A stretch of DNA of 64,000 nucleotides from Fistulifera solaris. Lineage: Eukaryota > Bacillariophyta > Bacillariophyceae > Naviculales > Stauroneidaceae. The first letter of the stretch is position 1. Each line of letters starts with the position of its first letter. The stretch is taken from NCBI GenBank assembly GCA_030295235.1, contig AP026136.1:1240001-1304000 (forward strand), read 5' to 3'. Positions 21,812 to 33,527 of the stretch are shown here, piece by piece. Under the pieces are notes generated by a model. That model made no database searches. It worked only from the letters and a program-made list of their open reading frames with translations, and was not told the origin of the DNA. The position numbers and the translations under genes were made by a program.

Positions 21812-22831
21812 TCATGATAGATGTTGCTTTGTGCGTCTCTCTTGTTCCTTGGCTTTTCGGGTCGCCTCATCCATAAGAATAGTAATCTTGCGATTCAATA
21901 ACTTGTTTTCATTATGACCACGAATAAAGAGTTCTCGGAGTTTGTTGTTGGAGAAGGAACCAATTCCAAAAGCTGGAAGGATTCGTAATCCACGGGCAAA
22001 GGCTACCGTATGGAATTCATGAGCAATGATGGCGAGGCGATCCGTCCAGGGCAATGGTTGAGGCCGATTGAAGTAATCCATAGCATGAACGTGCATGGGT
22101 GCTGTCGCAAACTGTGAAACAACAGGAATGCCTAACGCCATGGAGAGTTCCGCTGTATTCTTTTCCCATCCGCGTTCGGTTTGTAGGTACTTGGCAGCTC
22201 GGGGTGCCAGATAAAAGGTAGCGTACATCGTGCAAGCATCTCGTGCGGCGAAAAGACTAAGCGTACGGAAAGGTGTTTTCCTTGCATTCGCCGCTTCGCT
22301 CCCGTACACACGAGCAAAGACTGAATCGCGCCACGCCAGGAGAGAAATATTAGCGATAGACGACGCTATCACCTTGCCTTGTTTCCGTTGCTCGTCGTCT
22401 CGAATCGTTTTTACGTCAAGAAAAAGTTCGGAAAGATTCGCCACGGCATATGTTCCAAAATAGACGGCGAAAGTCAAGCGGAACGAAAGACCTCCGAAGA
22501 ATGTGCGCGGCTGAAGAATCATTTCGGTGGACGAATGTTTCAAGGCCGCCGCAAACGTTCCGTGTCGCGAAATATCTTGCACAATGCATTTATCAATGAT
22601 CGAAACTAAAGGAGACACAAGAAAGGACGCAGCAAAAGCGCATCCGATCTCTTTGGGAGCACGACTCATCGTCGTCTCGATGAATCCGTGTCGCTTAGCA
22701 TCGGAAAAGATAAAGGAACGCCACCAAGGACCTTCTTCACGGGGTTCAGTGAAGAATCGCTTGCTGATTTTACGTTTGAGCTCTTCCATGGTGTAGTAAG
22801 GGATCAAACTAGCAAGTATAGGAAGAAACAA
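21812..22831 (-). CDS. Carrier-like integral membrane protein of unknown function, copy 3
   Basis: Up to 339 residues, or about 325 if translation starts at MEELKRK (ATG at 22789). It is colinear with the pair at 5109-7827: RSFIFSDAKRHGFIETT, APKEIGCAFAASFLVSPLVSI, GGLSFRLTFAVYFGTYAVANL, NISLLAWRDSVFARVYG, RGLRILPAFGIGSFSNNKLRELFIRG. It is more diverged than the other two are from each other, mainly at the N-terminus, at residues 90-110 and in the C-terminal tail (TRKAKEQERRTKQHLS). This implies an older duplication before the head-to-head pair arose. Confidence 0.85.
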   Translation of the reverse strand: MFLPILASLIPYYTMEELKRKISKRFFTEPREEGPWWRSFIFSDAKRHGFIETTMSRAPKEIGCAFAASFLVSPLVSIIDKCIVQDISRHGTFAAALKHSSTEMILQPRTFFGGLSFRLTFAVYFGTYAVANLSELFLDVKTIRDDEQRKQGKVIASSIANISLLAWRDSVFARVYGSEAANARKTPFRTLSLFAARDACTMYATFYLAPRAAKYLQTERGWEKNTAELSMALGIPVVSQFATAPMHVHAMDYFNRPQPLPWTDRLAIIAHEFHTVAFARGLRILPAFGIGSFSNNKLRELFIRGHNENKLLNRKITILMDEATRKAKEQERRTKQHLS

Positions 22832-23529
22832 GCGATTGTGGTGAACTTTCCTCTTGATAAAACCCTCGATTTATGACAACAAATAATAATAGAATTCGAA
22901 AACCTTTTGGAGGAAACGTTTTTGGCAAAAGATTCACCTCTTCATTCGTACTTCGTATCTTTTTTTACTGTGGGTAAGTTTGCCAGTTTTTCTTTCCTTC
23001 TACATTCTACCGGATAGTGCACTTCCTCCGGTACTTGGAGAATTTGCTTCCGTGAATTTCAGACCGACGATCGTCAATCGCCAGTTGGCAGTTCCGCAGT
23101 TCCTGAAGTTTCTGATGCAGAATCTAGAATTCGGAATCATTATCATCATCTGAAGTAGAATATTGTCTTTGCCACAGCCACAGCTCTAGTCACAAACCAT
23201 GGGGCTTCTAAAATCCTAGTGTGTGTTCCAGCAAAATCATCCACAGCCCCAACAGTGGTAAGTATTCACTTCCCCTTCATAATTTTGCCATTCCTCAACT
23301 TAGCATAAAGCGTGAAAGCTGAATGATTTTTATTCGTATCAACGTTTCCGGGACTCAACTTCTTGCAGTCCCGGAAAGAACACACGACGGCCGCACTTTT
23401 TTTCAAAACAGTACCGGGTACAAGTAGGGTACGGTACGGTACCCGGTACCCGGTAACAACCCCTCGCGTCTCGCGTCGTTTTCATTTTCTTGCCAAACAG
23501 GCCAATACTTTGTAACTCTCTAGACAACG
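22832..23529. other. Intergenic with GGTACC/GGGTAC low-complexity run
   Basis: Bases 23411-23456 form a run of GTACCGGGTAC, GGTACGGTAC and CCCGGTACC units about 75 bp before the next start codon. No gene seen. Confidence 0.5.
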
Positions 23530-24656
23530 ATGATCGGCCCTTCTACGAAACGAACTTGTATATTATTATTATTTTTGATGATCTCCTCACTGAATCATAA
23601 TCTAGTTCGAACCTTTTGTTTACAGAACAAAAGGAAAAGCCACCTATTATCACGTTTGACCTCCACCAACAAGCGACAGAGTGACGCCAATTTATTACTT
23701 AACAATGTTCTGCAACGGTCGCAACGTGTGCTTTCTACTTTACCGAATAACCAAAACAACAATCAAACATTGTCGGATATTCCTAAAGAGATGCATTCAG
23801 GCAATTCACAGCTGGTCGAATCACTGTTGAATTCTGCTACTCAACGTGCCGATCAAATCCTACGCAAGAAATCAAGTGCATCTACTAAAGGTACTCTATC
23901 CATTTCCACTCAAACAACTGCAAACACAAAACAAGAATCGCCACAACCCATTCACAATTACGGAAAGAATCCAGCCATTACGACAACAGCGTTGGCGCAT
24001 TTGCTCTGGTCGCACGTTCTCCAAGATGCAACACACACCGCGGTGATTGATGCTACAGCCGGAAACGGCAATGATGCCGTCTTTCTCGCTCAGCTATTGT
24101 TTCCGAACTTGTCAAATGATACTGCACAAGTCTCGACAAACCAGTTGCTTTGTCTCGATGTGCAGGAGCGGGCCTGTCAAGTGACGGAACAGCGACTGGC
24201 CGACCTTTGCCACAATCCATTCTGCAAAACAATGTTCAAGTACTGCAACAATCGCATGCCACATTTCCTGATTCTCAGGGACCCGTGTCGTTGGTAGTGT
24301 ACAATTTAGGATATCTACCTAATTCGACGCATTTGGAGGGTGATGACGCTCCGGATAAGAACATCAAAACAAACACTCAATCAACCTTAAATTCTTTGAT
24401 GAATGCGGCTACTCTTCTTCAAGTAGGAGGAATGCTTTCAATCATGACGTATCCGAGATCGGATGCCGTTGAAGATGCGGCGGTACATGCCTTTTGTCAG
24501 GGACTGGCGCTCTTTTCGAGTCAAACACAAGACTGGCGCGGCATGTTTACTGAAAATGATAATAAGAATCATCCGGATCTAGCATTGTCTCCTTTGATTG
24601 ATCGTACGGTAAAACAGCAAATCTATTTCAATTTGGAAAAGTGCTGCACGCGCTAG
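23530..24656 (+). CDS. YtqB/MnmM-like SAM-dependent RNA methyltransferase, organelle-targeted
   Basis: The family is named after Bacillus YtqB (MnmM), which methylates the aminomethyl group on the tRNA wobble uridine. The SAM-binding motif is VIDATAGNGNDAVFLAQLL (about 24043-24099). The conserved VVYNLGYLP follows at about 24295-24321, and then NSLMNAATLLQVGGMLSIMTYP. A hydrophobic N-terminus (LLLFLMISSLN ... RTFCLQNKR) and a low-complexity linker of about 100 residues suggest import into plastid or mitochondrion. The frame changes by one base near 24201-24206 (GACCTTTGCC), which separates the SAM half from the NLGYLP half. An added base joins them seamlessly, so a sequence error is likely. 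Confidence 0.78.
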
Positions 24657-25464
24657 GTAGCAAATCAGCGTGGCGAGTTCAAGAATACAAAAGATGGGTT
24701 GGATTGATTCGCCGATTCTTGTCACTGCATTTCGAATCAAATAGTTTGAACCTTATAAATCAATATTGGGCAGAAGTTATTGTAATTTTTTTTAAAAAGT
24801 GGTATGATTTCATACAACGTAGCACTTTTGTGACATAACTGGTATGAAGTGGAGATCAAGGAATAAGCGGGCGGGACTACATGTAACTTAGCAAAAGATA
24901 ACTCCGCCAGCTAACCATAAATGGAAAGTTGAATACGTCGCATCACGTAAAACCTGTACTTGACGGATGAAACAAGTCCTTAATATGAACCTTCCGGAAA
25001 TGCATCAAACTTAACTTGAATCATTTTCATGGCATTCATGAAGGTACTTCAAACCCTTTCCTCATTATGTTGCAGCCATTAGGTAAATAACCTCTTGCTG
25101 TCTCCACCGCCTAAAAAATGAATCAACAGCGACTACTGCTGGAAGGTACCCGTTCGTTCCTTTGCCTCGCAGCTTCTGGTACAGAAAATGGCCGATCAAA
25201 ATCCTGCAAGACAGCAGGGACCTATCCTGAAGTCAAAAAAAATGAGAGTCACCATCCTCCAAAGAGCAAATTGATTTTTTGGCGAGCCAATTGTTGACTT
25301 CGATCCAATAGAACGCGAAAGTTAGACCAGTCGACCTAAAGAGATCTATTGTGCCGTGATAGAACCATATTGCGCATTAATTGCGACCAGCAAACAAAAG
25401 ATGTTGACGATTGTTGTCGCCTGATACCAGCAAACACGAGACTGACGCATTCAATTCTTGGTCA
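24657..25464. other. Intergenic, no gene seen
   Basis: AT-rich spacer between convergent genes. I see no continuation of the protein encoded at 25465-26715. Confidence 0.4.
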
Positions 25465-26715
25465 TCACTTCCAAAAACGCGAACTGGCTGAACAAGTTGC
25501 GTCAAAACTTATGTTGCTGTTTCCATCCAAATTGAACTTTGCAATTGCTTCCTGCATGAGTAGACCGAGTCCCAGCACCATGAGCGTGAATGGTTTCGAC
25601 ACGAGACACTGTCGCTGCCACAGTTTTGCGAGTGCCCTGACCTCGTCGTGCGCCTGTGCGCCTTGCAAGAGTGGATGATCCGGTGTATCTCTCCAGAGTG
25701 CCAGCCCTTCGAGTCCCCACATTCCTACCAAATGGTCGGTTGTTTTGGAATACGCTACCGACAAGATGATCAAATGAGCGCGTTGTATGGTGACACGCTC
25801 GTAACACAGAGCGACGAGTGCTTCCATGGCCTTGATTTGCTGTTGTTTCACAAACATGTTTTTAACTTGCATCAGATTGGTAACAAAAGAAGTAAATGTG
25901 GTTGTTTTAGGCAAACTTTGTAGCGCTTCACGTTGAGGTCGGGAGAGAGAAGTCGAAGGCACTTCACGGTCTTCCTGTGAATCTGCTGCCATGAGGAGAA
26001 TCGCAAATAGGTTAAAAGGCTCAAGCTGCTGAACAATTCCTTTAGCTTTCGAGTGGCTCAGGGTAGAATGAGCCTGTGAGTGTTCGTTACTATCTGAGCT
26101 TGCCGCTTGCTCGATTCGCAACAACTCTGTAAGCAAACCCAAACGAGCTATGCGTTGACGGTGGTAGCACTCCACCACCTTTAAAATAAGATCTAGCCCG
26201 GCTTCAAATTCATCGTTTGTAATATCGACGGAAGACATCGCCAAAGTTGTCGTAGTAAGTTCTATCGCGCTGTCGCGAGACACATTCAGCAAGATCGTTA
26301 TCGCTCGGACGAAAGACTCTGACAACCGTGCAGGAAGCCGCGTTTTTGTCGATGCTGACGAAGGAACATCATATGATTGAATAAACGAGATCTCACGGGG
26401 TATAATGAATCCGTATGCTTCCGCTTGTGCAATCCATTCGGTCCAGCAAGAAAGTGTGTCACAATAACGATCCTTCAAGAAACGGTCGATAAACGCAGAT
26501 GAAGGAAATTCTTCAAGAGCTTGCGCGTCAGCGATTAGCCGCGATAGCCATTCGTCATCGTCGTGAAAGACTGCTAGTGTCTGTGAAGGGAACACCGACT
26601 TTGTTGCTTGATAATCGACATAAATTGACATCAATCCGTGTGGACCTGTTGGTTGTCGTCGTTGAATGCATTTTTGTTTCATGACTGAAATGCAGTCGTG
26701 GAAAAGTTGTGTCAA
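25465..26715 (-). CDS. Helical protein, tentatively a large-nucleoporin (Nup188/Nup205-type) fragment
   Basis: The open frame is up to 416 residues, but the first 30 codons overlap a dispersed hairpin repeat. The start is therefore probably MSIYVDYQATKS (near 26630). The sequence is almost entirely alpha-helical with leucine-rich helices (ARLGLLTELLRIEQAA, IKAMEALVALCYERV, GMWGLEGLALWRDTPDHPLL) and no catalytic motif. The GLEGLALW...HPLL...LAKLW pattern resembles N-terminal solenoids of giant nucleoporins, but those exceed 1,500 residues. The frame stops here (SSRFWK), so it would be truncated. Identity is a weak guess; coding status is fairly firm. Confidence 0.55.
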   Translation of the reverse strand: MTQLFHDCISVMKQKCIQRRQPTGPHGLMSIYVDYQATKSVFPSQTLAVFHDDDEWLSRLIADAQALEEFPSSAFIDRFLKDRYCDTLSCWTEWIAQAEAYGFIIPREISFIQSYDVPSSASTKTRLPARLSESFVRAITILLNVSRDSAIELTTTTLAMSSVDITNDEFEAGLDLILKVVECYHRQRIARLGLLTELLRIEQAASSDSNEHSQAHSTLSHSKAKGIVQQLEPFNLFAILLMAADSQEDREVPSTSLSRPQREALQSLPKTTTFTSFVTNLMQVKNMFVKQQQIKAMEALVALCYERVTIQRAHLIILSVAYSKTTDHLVGMWGLEGLALWRDTPDHPLLQGAQAHDEVRALAKLWQRQCLVSKPFTLMVLGLGLLMQEAIAKFNLDGNSNISFDATCSASSRFWK

Positions 26716-26907
26716 CAGTCGAGGCTATAGTGCGTCCAGCCGTCGTCCAAACATCGCCGACAATTCTACATTAATGCATTTTCTCGCAGAAAAGAAAAGC
26801 ATCATCAAGACAAAATAATAATAAATAATGATGGTAAATTTGTATCGTATCTACCTGGTAGCCTTCCATTCACTCGGTTCTATCAAACACACAGGTCTCC
26901 TATTGAC

Positions 26908-27998
26908 ATGAATGAAAATCGTTTCCGTAATACGCAACAAGGTCGTACTTTTCGACACGCATCGCTTCCCCAAGAAAGTCATAGTGCACCATTTGAACCA
27001 TTTACCTTTGTAGTGACTGCGGATACCCAATTTGGGATGATCGATCAGAATAAAAAAGACAATGTTAGTGATTCTTATGCAGAAGTCGAATACAGCCGCA
27101 AAGCTATTGCAGTGATCAATGAGATGAATCCCCGGCCATTGTTTTGTTGCATTTGCGGCGATCTGGTCGACATGACAGCCGAAATTTATACAAACACACC
27201 AAAAAACAAACAACAATCGAAGGCTAGCAAAGATGGCACTAGTAGCACACCTAGGCTATGGACGAAGGAAGAATGCGATGCCGAACAAGACGAGCAATTT
27301 CGAGTCTTTCAAGAAACATGGAATGAATTGAATCAAGACATTCCCTTGGTTTGCTTGTGCGGAAATCATGATGTCGGTAATCGGCCGAACGCGGCTTCGA
27401 TCGATCGGTTTCAGAAACAATTTGGGGATGACTATTTTGCCTTTTTGGGTCAGGGGGGAGTTACAACATTGTCATCAATTCGTCGCTCATCTCACAACCA
27501 GATAATGCCATGGATTTGTACGAGAAACAATTACAATGGATCAAAGAACGTCTTGTCTACGCCAACGAAGTGAATGCTGCCATCATATTTGTGTTTTCAC
27601 ATCATCCTCTGTTTTTGTATGATCAAGATGAAGATGAAACGACATTGCCGGGAACATTGACGATCCAGTGGCCACCAGCATACGTGCATCGCCAGAACCC
27701 TCAGGTCAAGATTCCCGAATCGTACTTTCCCGTACCACGCACGCGTCGAAAGCGACTGTTGGAGTTATTTGCGAAGTACAATGTGGCTGCTTGTTTTGCG
27801 GGACATTTTCATCAGAATCTGGTTCGAACGACCTCTTTCGGTATGGATATGATCACGACCGGGCCGCTGTCACTGGTCCTCCCCTCTGATAACAATCCAT
27901 TTGATGAGCCTTTTGCTGTGGGGTTTCGCTTGGTTCATGTGAAACAAGAGAACGAGACGGGAAAATGTGTGTTTGAACACACTTTTATTCCTTTATGA
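26908..27998 (+). CDS. Calcineurin-like metallophosphatase, CPPED1-like
   Basis: Matches the CPPED1 (CSTP1) group of metallophosphoesterases, cytosolic Ser/Thr phosphatases. Metal-binding motifs appear in order: VVTADTQFG (D-x-Q variant, about residue 37), CICGDLVDM, CLCGNHDVGN, FSHHPLFL and FAGHFHQN. A Lys/Ser-rich insertion (about residues 97-115) is unlike animal members. The first half (to about 27467) and the second half (from about 27470, YNIVINSSLISQPDNAMDLYEKQLQW) are in different frames. One extra T in GGAGTTACAAC at 27467-27476 reconnects them, so a sequencing indel is likely. Apart from this the protein is complete. Confidence 0.87.
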
Positions 27999-28408
27999 TA
28001 CTTCCAAGAAGGTTCGAGTTCGAGTGAATCACGAAAGTCATTGGGATTCGCAAAAGCAGGCGAACGCGAGAGACTTTTTTCAACCAAGACCTGAATGCCG
28101 GTTTTACGATCATCAGCTTCGCCCAACAGACAAGCTTTTAGAAACTCCGATGGCCGTTTAATGGCCGGGTTGTTTTGTTTGTTGTCCTTCAAATGACCGG
28201 TGAGCGGTGAGTACAAGCATTGTGACCCGTCAATAAGTTCGCTCCCAATAAGCGGTACTATAGAATCGATACACACCCATTACGTAACACAGCCTCAACA
28301 AACGCCGCCGCACCAATCACGAAGCCACAATTGTCACAAAAATCTCCTCCCCACCCTCTTCTCAAAAGTTCTCTCTTCAGGCTTTTAAAATAAGAAACAA
28401 TTCCAAAC

Positions 28409-29089
28409 ATGCGTTTCAATTCTTCGGTTCAAAAGAATAACATGGCAGTGAATTGCATTCGCCAAGGAAATATCAGTCATGCGAATGCGCTTCTCACCGA
28501 AGCGATATCTTCAATGAGAACGCAGTTAGACAAATTATCCGTATCATCGGATAATGCGTCGCAACGTAATTTCGAAGATGCTGGTCTGCAATCTCTTCCA
28601 GTTTGTCAAGAATCTCCACAGCATCAAGCACTCCATGAACAACTCTTTGATTGCTCCGCTATTTGCTTTTTCGACCGAGCCTTTCTCATACAGAGAGAAG
28701 ACACCGACAACGAACGACTCGTCTGCGCCACCATTCTTTACAACTTTGCGATCGTCTTTCACTTGGCAGCCTGTGGTGGCAAACGGAGCCATCGCCATCT
28801 TGAAAAAGTATTGAAGCTTTACAAAATGTCCGCTATGGCCGTTGAACGTTATAAGTCACACTCCGCTGAAGCCTATCTTTTGACGTTAGCGATCCGCAAC
28901 AATATGGCGCATATCCATTCTGTCTATTTCAATAGTCGTGAGACACACCAAGCGCTTGATGAAATGCTTCTCATGCTCAAATCTGAAAATTCGCGCAAGA
29001 CGGTCGACTCGTCGAATGCATTCGTCTTTCAACTGAATGCTTTTGTTCATTCTCACAGTCAAAGCGTTCGATTTGCTCCTTCGGCTTAA
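28409..29089 (+). CDS. TPR-like helical protein, stramenopile orphan family
   Basis: 226 residues, intact. Helical pairs with TPR-like spacing: NNMAVNCIRQGNISHANALLTEAI (about 10-33), ATILYNFAIVFHLAACGGKRSHRHLEKVLKLYKMSAMA, then TLAIRNNMAHIHSVYF...THQALDEMLLML. The C-terminus VFQLNAFVHSHSQSVRFAPSA recurs in a remnant at 30173-30259. Such proteins form expanded families in diatoms, with no known function. No signal peptide. Confidence 0.68.
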   Translation: MRFNSSVQKNNMAVNCIRQGNISHANALLTEAISSMRTQLDKLSVSSDNASQRNFEDAGLQSLPVCQESPQHQALHEQLFDCSAICFFDRAFLIQREDTDNERLVCATILYNFAIVFHLAACGGKRSHRHLEKVLKLYKMSAMAVERYKSHSAEAYLLTLAIRNNMAHIHSVYFNSRETHQALDEMLLMLKSENSRKTVDSSNAFVFQLNAFVHSHSQSVRFAPSA

Positions 29090-30172
29090 TACTTTGAGAC
29101 GCCCTTATGTTATTATCAATTAGCTATTCGTTCTATTATTACGGGCTTTATTGATATTTTTCGCCGTGTCACGCTGTCTCCGAAAGCTGTCAGTGATATC
29201 TTGCAGTGATGATTCACCTTCTTATCTAGATGTATAAACTCAAGTAAAAATTGAGAAGTCTAATCCTTGCAACGTCAGTTGGCAATGTCTTATGGCAGCG
29301 AAAAGCAGTGGCGTTTTGTCGCCATAACTCTCATTCTGCCTAGAGTATTTCTTCATAAAATCATAGCAGGATCACTTGTCGAAGGGCCCATCAACATTCA
29401 CCAGTCAGCTTTGTCAAACGCCGCTTCCCGCATCAGCCTGGATACTAGGATTTCTAGAGAATCGGAGTTCTGAAAGCAAATCGTAAAGAGTATAGAGACG
29501 CGTGAATCTCGTGAAGTGGCAAGTCTCACCGTTCTCGCTGATTAGATTTCAGTGACGTTCTCAAGCAAATTCGAATACCGCCGTAGATTACGAGGTTTGA
29601 GTTATGATGATTAGAGAGCCTTATCGACACAGCTGCTTGTGAACTTGCGAATTACGAATCTCGTGGAGATGATAGAGGATAAATGATACTCCGTAAGTGA
29701 TAAGAGTGCTCACATGTCAACTTTAACTTTACACAAGGATATAGGGAAGTAGAGAATGTCGATAAGCTGAGAGCTGAGAATGAGACCCTAAAACCTAAAA
29801 TATTGCTAAGTACTAAAAAGCTATATTGCTATTCAACGGGCAGAACGTAAAACACAAAAAGGTCTATGATGTTGATTGTAACCTCCTGTAAACTCTTCGG
29901 TAAACATGTCACAAGTCCCAACCTCAGCAACAAGAATCAAGAATGGCCTTATGCGTTTAAGGCTTGTGCGGAAATCATTAATCATTATTGATTATTTTTG
30001 GTTACTGATTACTGGTCACTCGTCACTCGTCACTCGTCACTCGTCACTCGTCACTCACCACTCACCACCCGTCAGCACAAAGCACAAAAGCCGTCACACG
30101 TCACAGGACGTGGGCGGTGGGAGGCGTAGATCGGAGATCACAAAGCTGGCTTTTCTAGACCGTGATATCACT
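29090..30172. repeat. Intergenic with heptanucleotide tandem repeat
   Basis: Bases about 30014-30063 are tandem GTCACTC heptamers (about six copies) fading into CACTCACCA. No gene is seen in 29090-29900. Confidence 0.6.
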
Positions 30173-30259
30173 ATAATGGACAAGGACTTGCTAATCTTTC
30201 AACTGAACGCCTTTCTGCACTCGACCGGGCAAGCCTTCCGTACTGCGCCCACTGCGTGA
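30173..30259 (+). pseudogene. C-terminal remnant of the TPR-like orphan family
   Basis: The last 29 codons before the stop at 30257, ending LLIFQLNAFLHSTGQAFRTAPTA, align with the end of the protein at 28409-29089 (VFQLNAFVHSHSQSVRFAPSA). The frame extends upstream only through simple heptamer repeats, so this looks like the tail of a decayed tandem duplicate. Confidence 0.6.
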
Positions 30260-30357
30260 TACTTCTCATGCCGCAAAACGAACTTTGTTCGTTAATTAAT
30301 CAAGTTAGTCTAAACACAAAAGACTATTTTATGTATTAGTCAAACAATACGTTCCTG

Positions 30358-31951
30358 TTAAAGCAGCAAGGTCACTGGATTTTCAATATGCCCTTTGAAA
30401 GCAGCCAGCCATTGAGCTCCCACTGCACCGTCAACCACTCGGTGGTCGCAAGACAAGGTGGCGGTCAAGACTTCACTTTCTTGATAAATCGTGTCTGGAT
30501 CATTTGACGGCACGATACGAGTTTCTAGAGCCCCTACTGCCAAGGCACATGCTTGCGGTTCACGAATGATGGGGGCACACGCCTTAATGCCATACATCCC
30601 GAGATTGAGGAAAGTGAATGTGCCCACTCCATTCGTTATTGGAGCAAAGGCATCTGAATTGGGATCCAAAGCTGACACAGCCGTTGCCAGTTCCTTGGAG
30701 ATTGCCTTCAATCCAAGTCGGCCCACATCACTCAATACCGGGGTGTATAACTCATCACCATTTCCCACCACAACATTCATATCCACAGCATCGTACACGC
30801 GAACGAAATCTCCCATCCATGCCGCGTTAACCGTGGGGACCGCCTGCATCGATAAGGCCGCCGACTTGATGAGCAGCTCGTAAACACCGATTTCCGGCAT
30901 TCCCAGCGAGTCGCGCAACTTTAACAATTCATCACAGTTAATATCTACCGTTAAATAGTAGTGCGGAACGTTGCGTTTGGATTGTGCAAGACGCGCGGCC
31001 ACTTCTTTAGAGGAATCACTGAGTGGGTAGTCGGTAAATCCGTCACCGAATGTCGGTGTGGCTGTAGCTACTGCCACCGCGCCTGGAGCTTCCGTAGGTG
31101 GGGCCGTTTCTGCTGCTACAGCTGCAGAAGGAACAAACTCGTGTACATCTGCAGCAAGAATGCGACCTCCGGGCCCTGTGCCAGGAATGGCCGCCAAATC
31201 ATATCCGAGTTCTTTGGCCACTTTGTAAGCTTTCGGCGATGCCACGATGCGATCTCCACGTGCCGACGGAATCGCTGAAACTGCTGCAGGTGTTGATGGC
31301 GGCGGTGTTACCGCTGTGGGAGAACTTATGGGTGCAGCAGGTAATGGTGCCGAGGACGCCGCTGGGGGCGTTGCTGTTTTAGTAGTGCCTAGTGAAAATG
31401 TCTGAAATGCCGCCACATCGTCCGCACTGTCGACTGTAACCATAATGGGTTCTCCGACTTTAATATCTCCCCCGCCTGCTTGTACTAAGATTTTAGCCAG
31501 AACACCATCGTCTTGTGCTTCAAAGTCTACCGTGGCCTTGTCCGTTTCAACACTGCAAAATACATCACCGGCGGCGAACAAGTCTCCTTCTTTGAGATTC
31601 CAAGAAGCAATGGAACCCGATTCCATGGTCTAGTTTTTGTGTTGATTGTGTTTGTTGCATACGATGAAACATGATTGAGTGTTAGAAGTGAAGCAAAGGA
31701 AAGAACAATCAAAGCGAAGGAAATATTTGGTTAGCGCACATGTTTCGGCTCGAACTTGCTCATTCTTTCTTTCTTTTTTTCTTTCGGTTGATTACCTCAA
31801 GAAGACTTACCGGTGACAAACTAGGAAGCCCAACGACATGATGGGGCGGTAAACTCGAGAATGATCGAAGGAGAATGGACTGCTGATAGCGTGTGAAGAC
31901 AGCACTATGCTTCCGTAACAAATAGCGAGTCAAAAGAGATGCTGTCGTCAT
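30358..31951 (-). CDS. Pyruvate dehydrogenase E2 (dihydrolipoamide acetyltransferase), mitochondrial
   Basis: Exon 1 31951-31811 and exon 2 31629-30358, with a 181-bp intron (GTAAGT...CTAG). Exon 1 encodes a mitochondrial presequence (MTTASLLTRYLLRKHSAVF, RSFSSLPP) and the start of the lipoyl domain (VGLPSLSP). Exon 2 continues TMESGSIASWNLKEGD. The lipoyl lysine is in VETDKATVDFE. An Ala/Pro linker follows, then the peripheral-subunit-binding domain (ASPKAYKVAKELGYDLAAIPGTG) and the acyltransferase domain with the catalytic CDHRVVDG motif. There is a single lipoyl domain. The enzyme transfers acetyl from E1 to CoA. Confidence 0.94.
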
Positions 31952-32393
31952 ATTTGCTGAGGCGATCGCTTAAATGAGTGATGCACTAAACAATGATTGA
32001 AGGATGAAAGGGATTCTCTGAAAGCAGAGAAAGCGTCGACGATAATACAAAAGGAAATGAACAAACGTAATAGGTCGAGGTGTTGTTCATAGTTCATTCA
32101 ACAAACTTCGACCTTTTCTCGTCGTCGTTCATCGCATCGGGATAAGAAAAGAACGGACGCATGGCGGACGCGCGAAAGATTTCTCATTATTTCTCCATAC
32201 TCCATTCTCATGCTCCATGGTCTCCATATCATGACTCAATCCAGTCGTGCCGAAATACGGAAAACAGTTTTGCACTGTATCAGTATTCTATGATGTCATT
32301 GTGTCAGTAGTTATTACATTCATTCTCATTTCCTTTGTTCACTCATCGTACCTGGTAATCATTGATCACTCGTTTATTCATAACAAATTACAC
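31952..32393. other. Divergent promoter region with hairpin element
   Basis: Spacer between E2 and the next plus-strand gene. A copy of the GACTC/GAATCC...CAGTCGTG hairpin is at 32230-32249. Confidence 0.45.
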
Positions 32394-33527
32394 AATGAAA
32401 ACCAAGAGGATCTTCTCAATTTACGTGATAATAGGCTTCACGGTTCCTTATGCTTCCGCGCTCGTAACATCTTCATCGCCGTCGACATCTCCATCAACAT
32501 CTCATTTATCACTTGCTTCTCTTTCTTCATCCACCTCTTTTACACGATTTCTTCCTCATTCGGCATCGCGCACTCGGGGATCAATTCAATATTACCTGCA
32601 GAAGCACTATAATGTCTCCTGTCCTGCACAAATTGTACAACACAATGCGTTTGCGTCGACCTTGACATACGAACTGTCATTCACGGCCATCGAATGGGAG
32701 TATTTGACAGTTCGTTTACAACTGCACGTAGAAGAGACTTGTGCAGAGGGATGCTTTTAAGAATTCAAGTTGAACCGGCGTGGACAGAATGTTGGGTCCA
32801 TCAAGCTTTGCGAGACATCGAATACGGCCTGTTAGCGACACCACGGCTCTTGCGACGACAAATGATCTTTTCAGTACACAATTGCACTCAGTATGACACC
32901 ACAATCACAGCAACGAACGTAACAGCATTCACATGGAGGGATTTTTGTTGGAATCATGGCGGTGGTTTACCTTTACCGCTGCCTCCATTAGTCGGGAAAG
33001 AAACACGGCTGATTCTCCCACCGGGTCTGGTCGAGCGCATTCACTCCATAAACAGTAAAGAAGTTTACTATCAACTCGACAATCCGGGTTGGCCGTCCTT
33101 TTACCCGGTCTACACATACATTGGGCGCGTACGATTTCTGCCCCGTCGAACGAATCTTCGGAATGCACTGCCAGATTCCATTCTTCTCGATTGGCAAGTA
33201 CAAGTACGGCCGTATCCTGGAACGAGGCGATTCGTGGAGTGGTTTGTCGAAGCTATTGTGGTGACACTAACACGCAACTTATACATCCATTGCACCGAGC
33301 CGGGGTCAGTCATCAACGTATGGGCGCCGATTGGACGTTCCGGCGCGTTTTGGACGTTGCGTAAGGATTCTTGGTTGGGCGGAGTCTGGGAGGCGCGACG
33401 AACTGATCAACGTGCTCCTTGGCTACAAATCATAGATCTATGGCGTCCATGGACGTGGGGGCGGTCGCTCGATTTACTCCAAACAAATGCGTCTACTACA
33501 TGGACGGATGGGTTCTTTCACGATTGA
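32394..33527 (+). CDS. Secreted or membrane protein of unknown function
   Basis: The N-terminus MKTKRIFSIYVIIGFTVPYASA is a signal peptide, followed by a Ser/Thr-rich stretch. The body (32694-33527) has a Trp-rich, beta-type composition (WPSFYPVYTYIGRVRF, LDWQVQVRPYPGTRRFVEW, CTEPGSVINVWAPIGRSGAFWTL) and ends DGFFHD. The two parts are in different frames that meet near 32740-32755 (TGTGCAGAGGGATGC), so one base is probably missing. I recognise no family. Confidence 0.55.
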
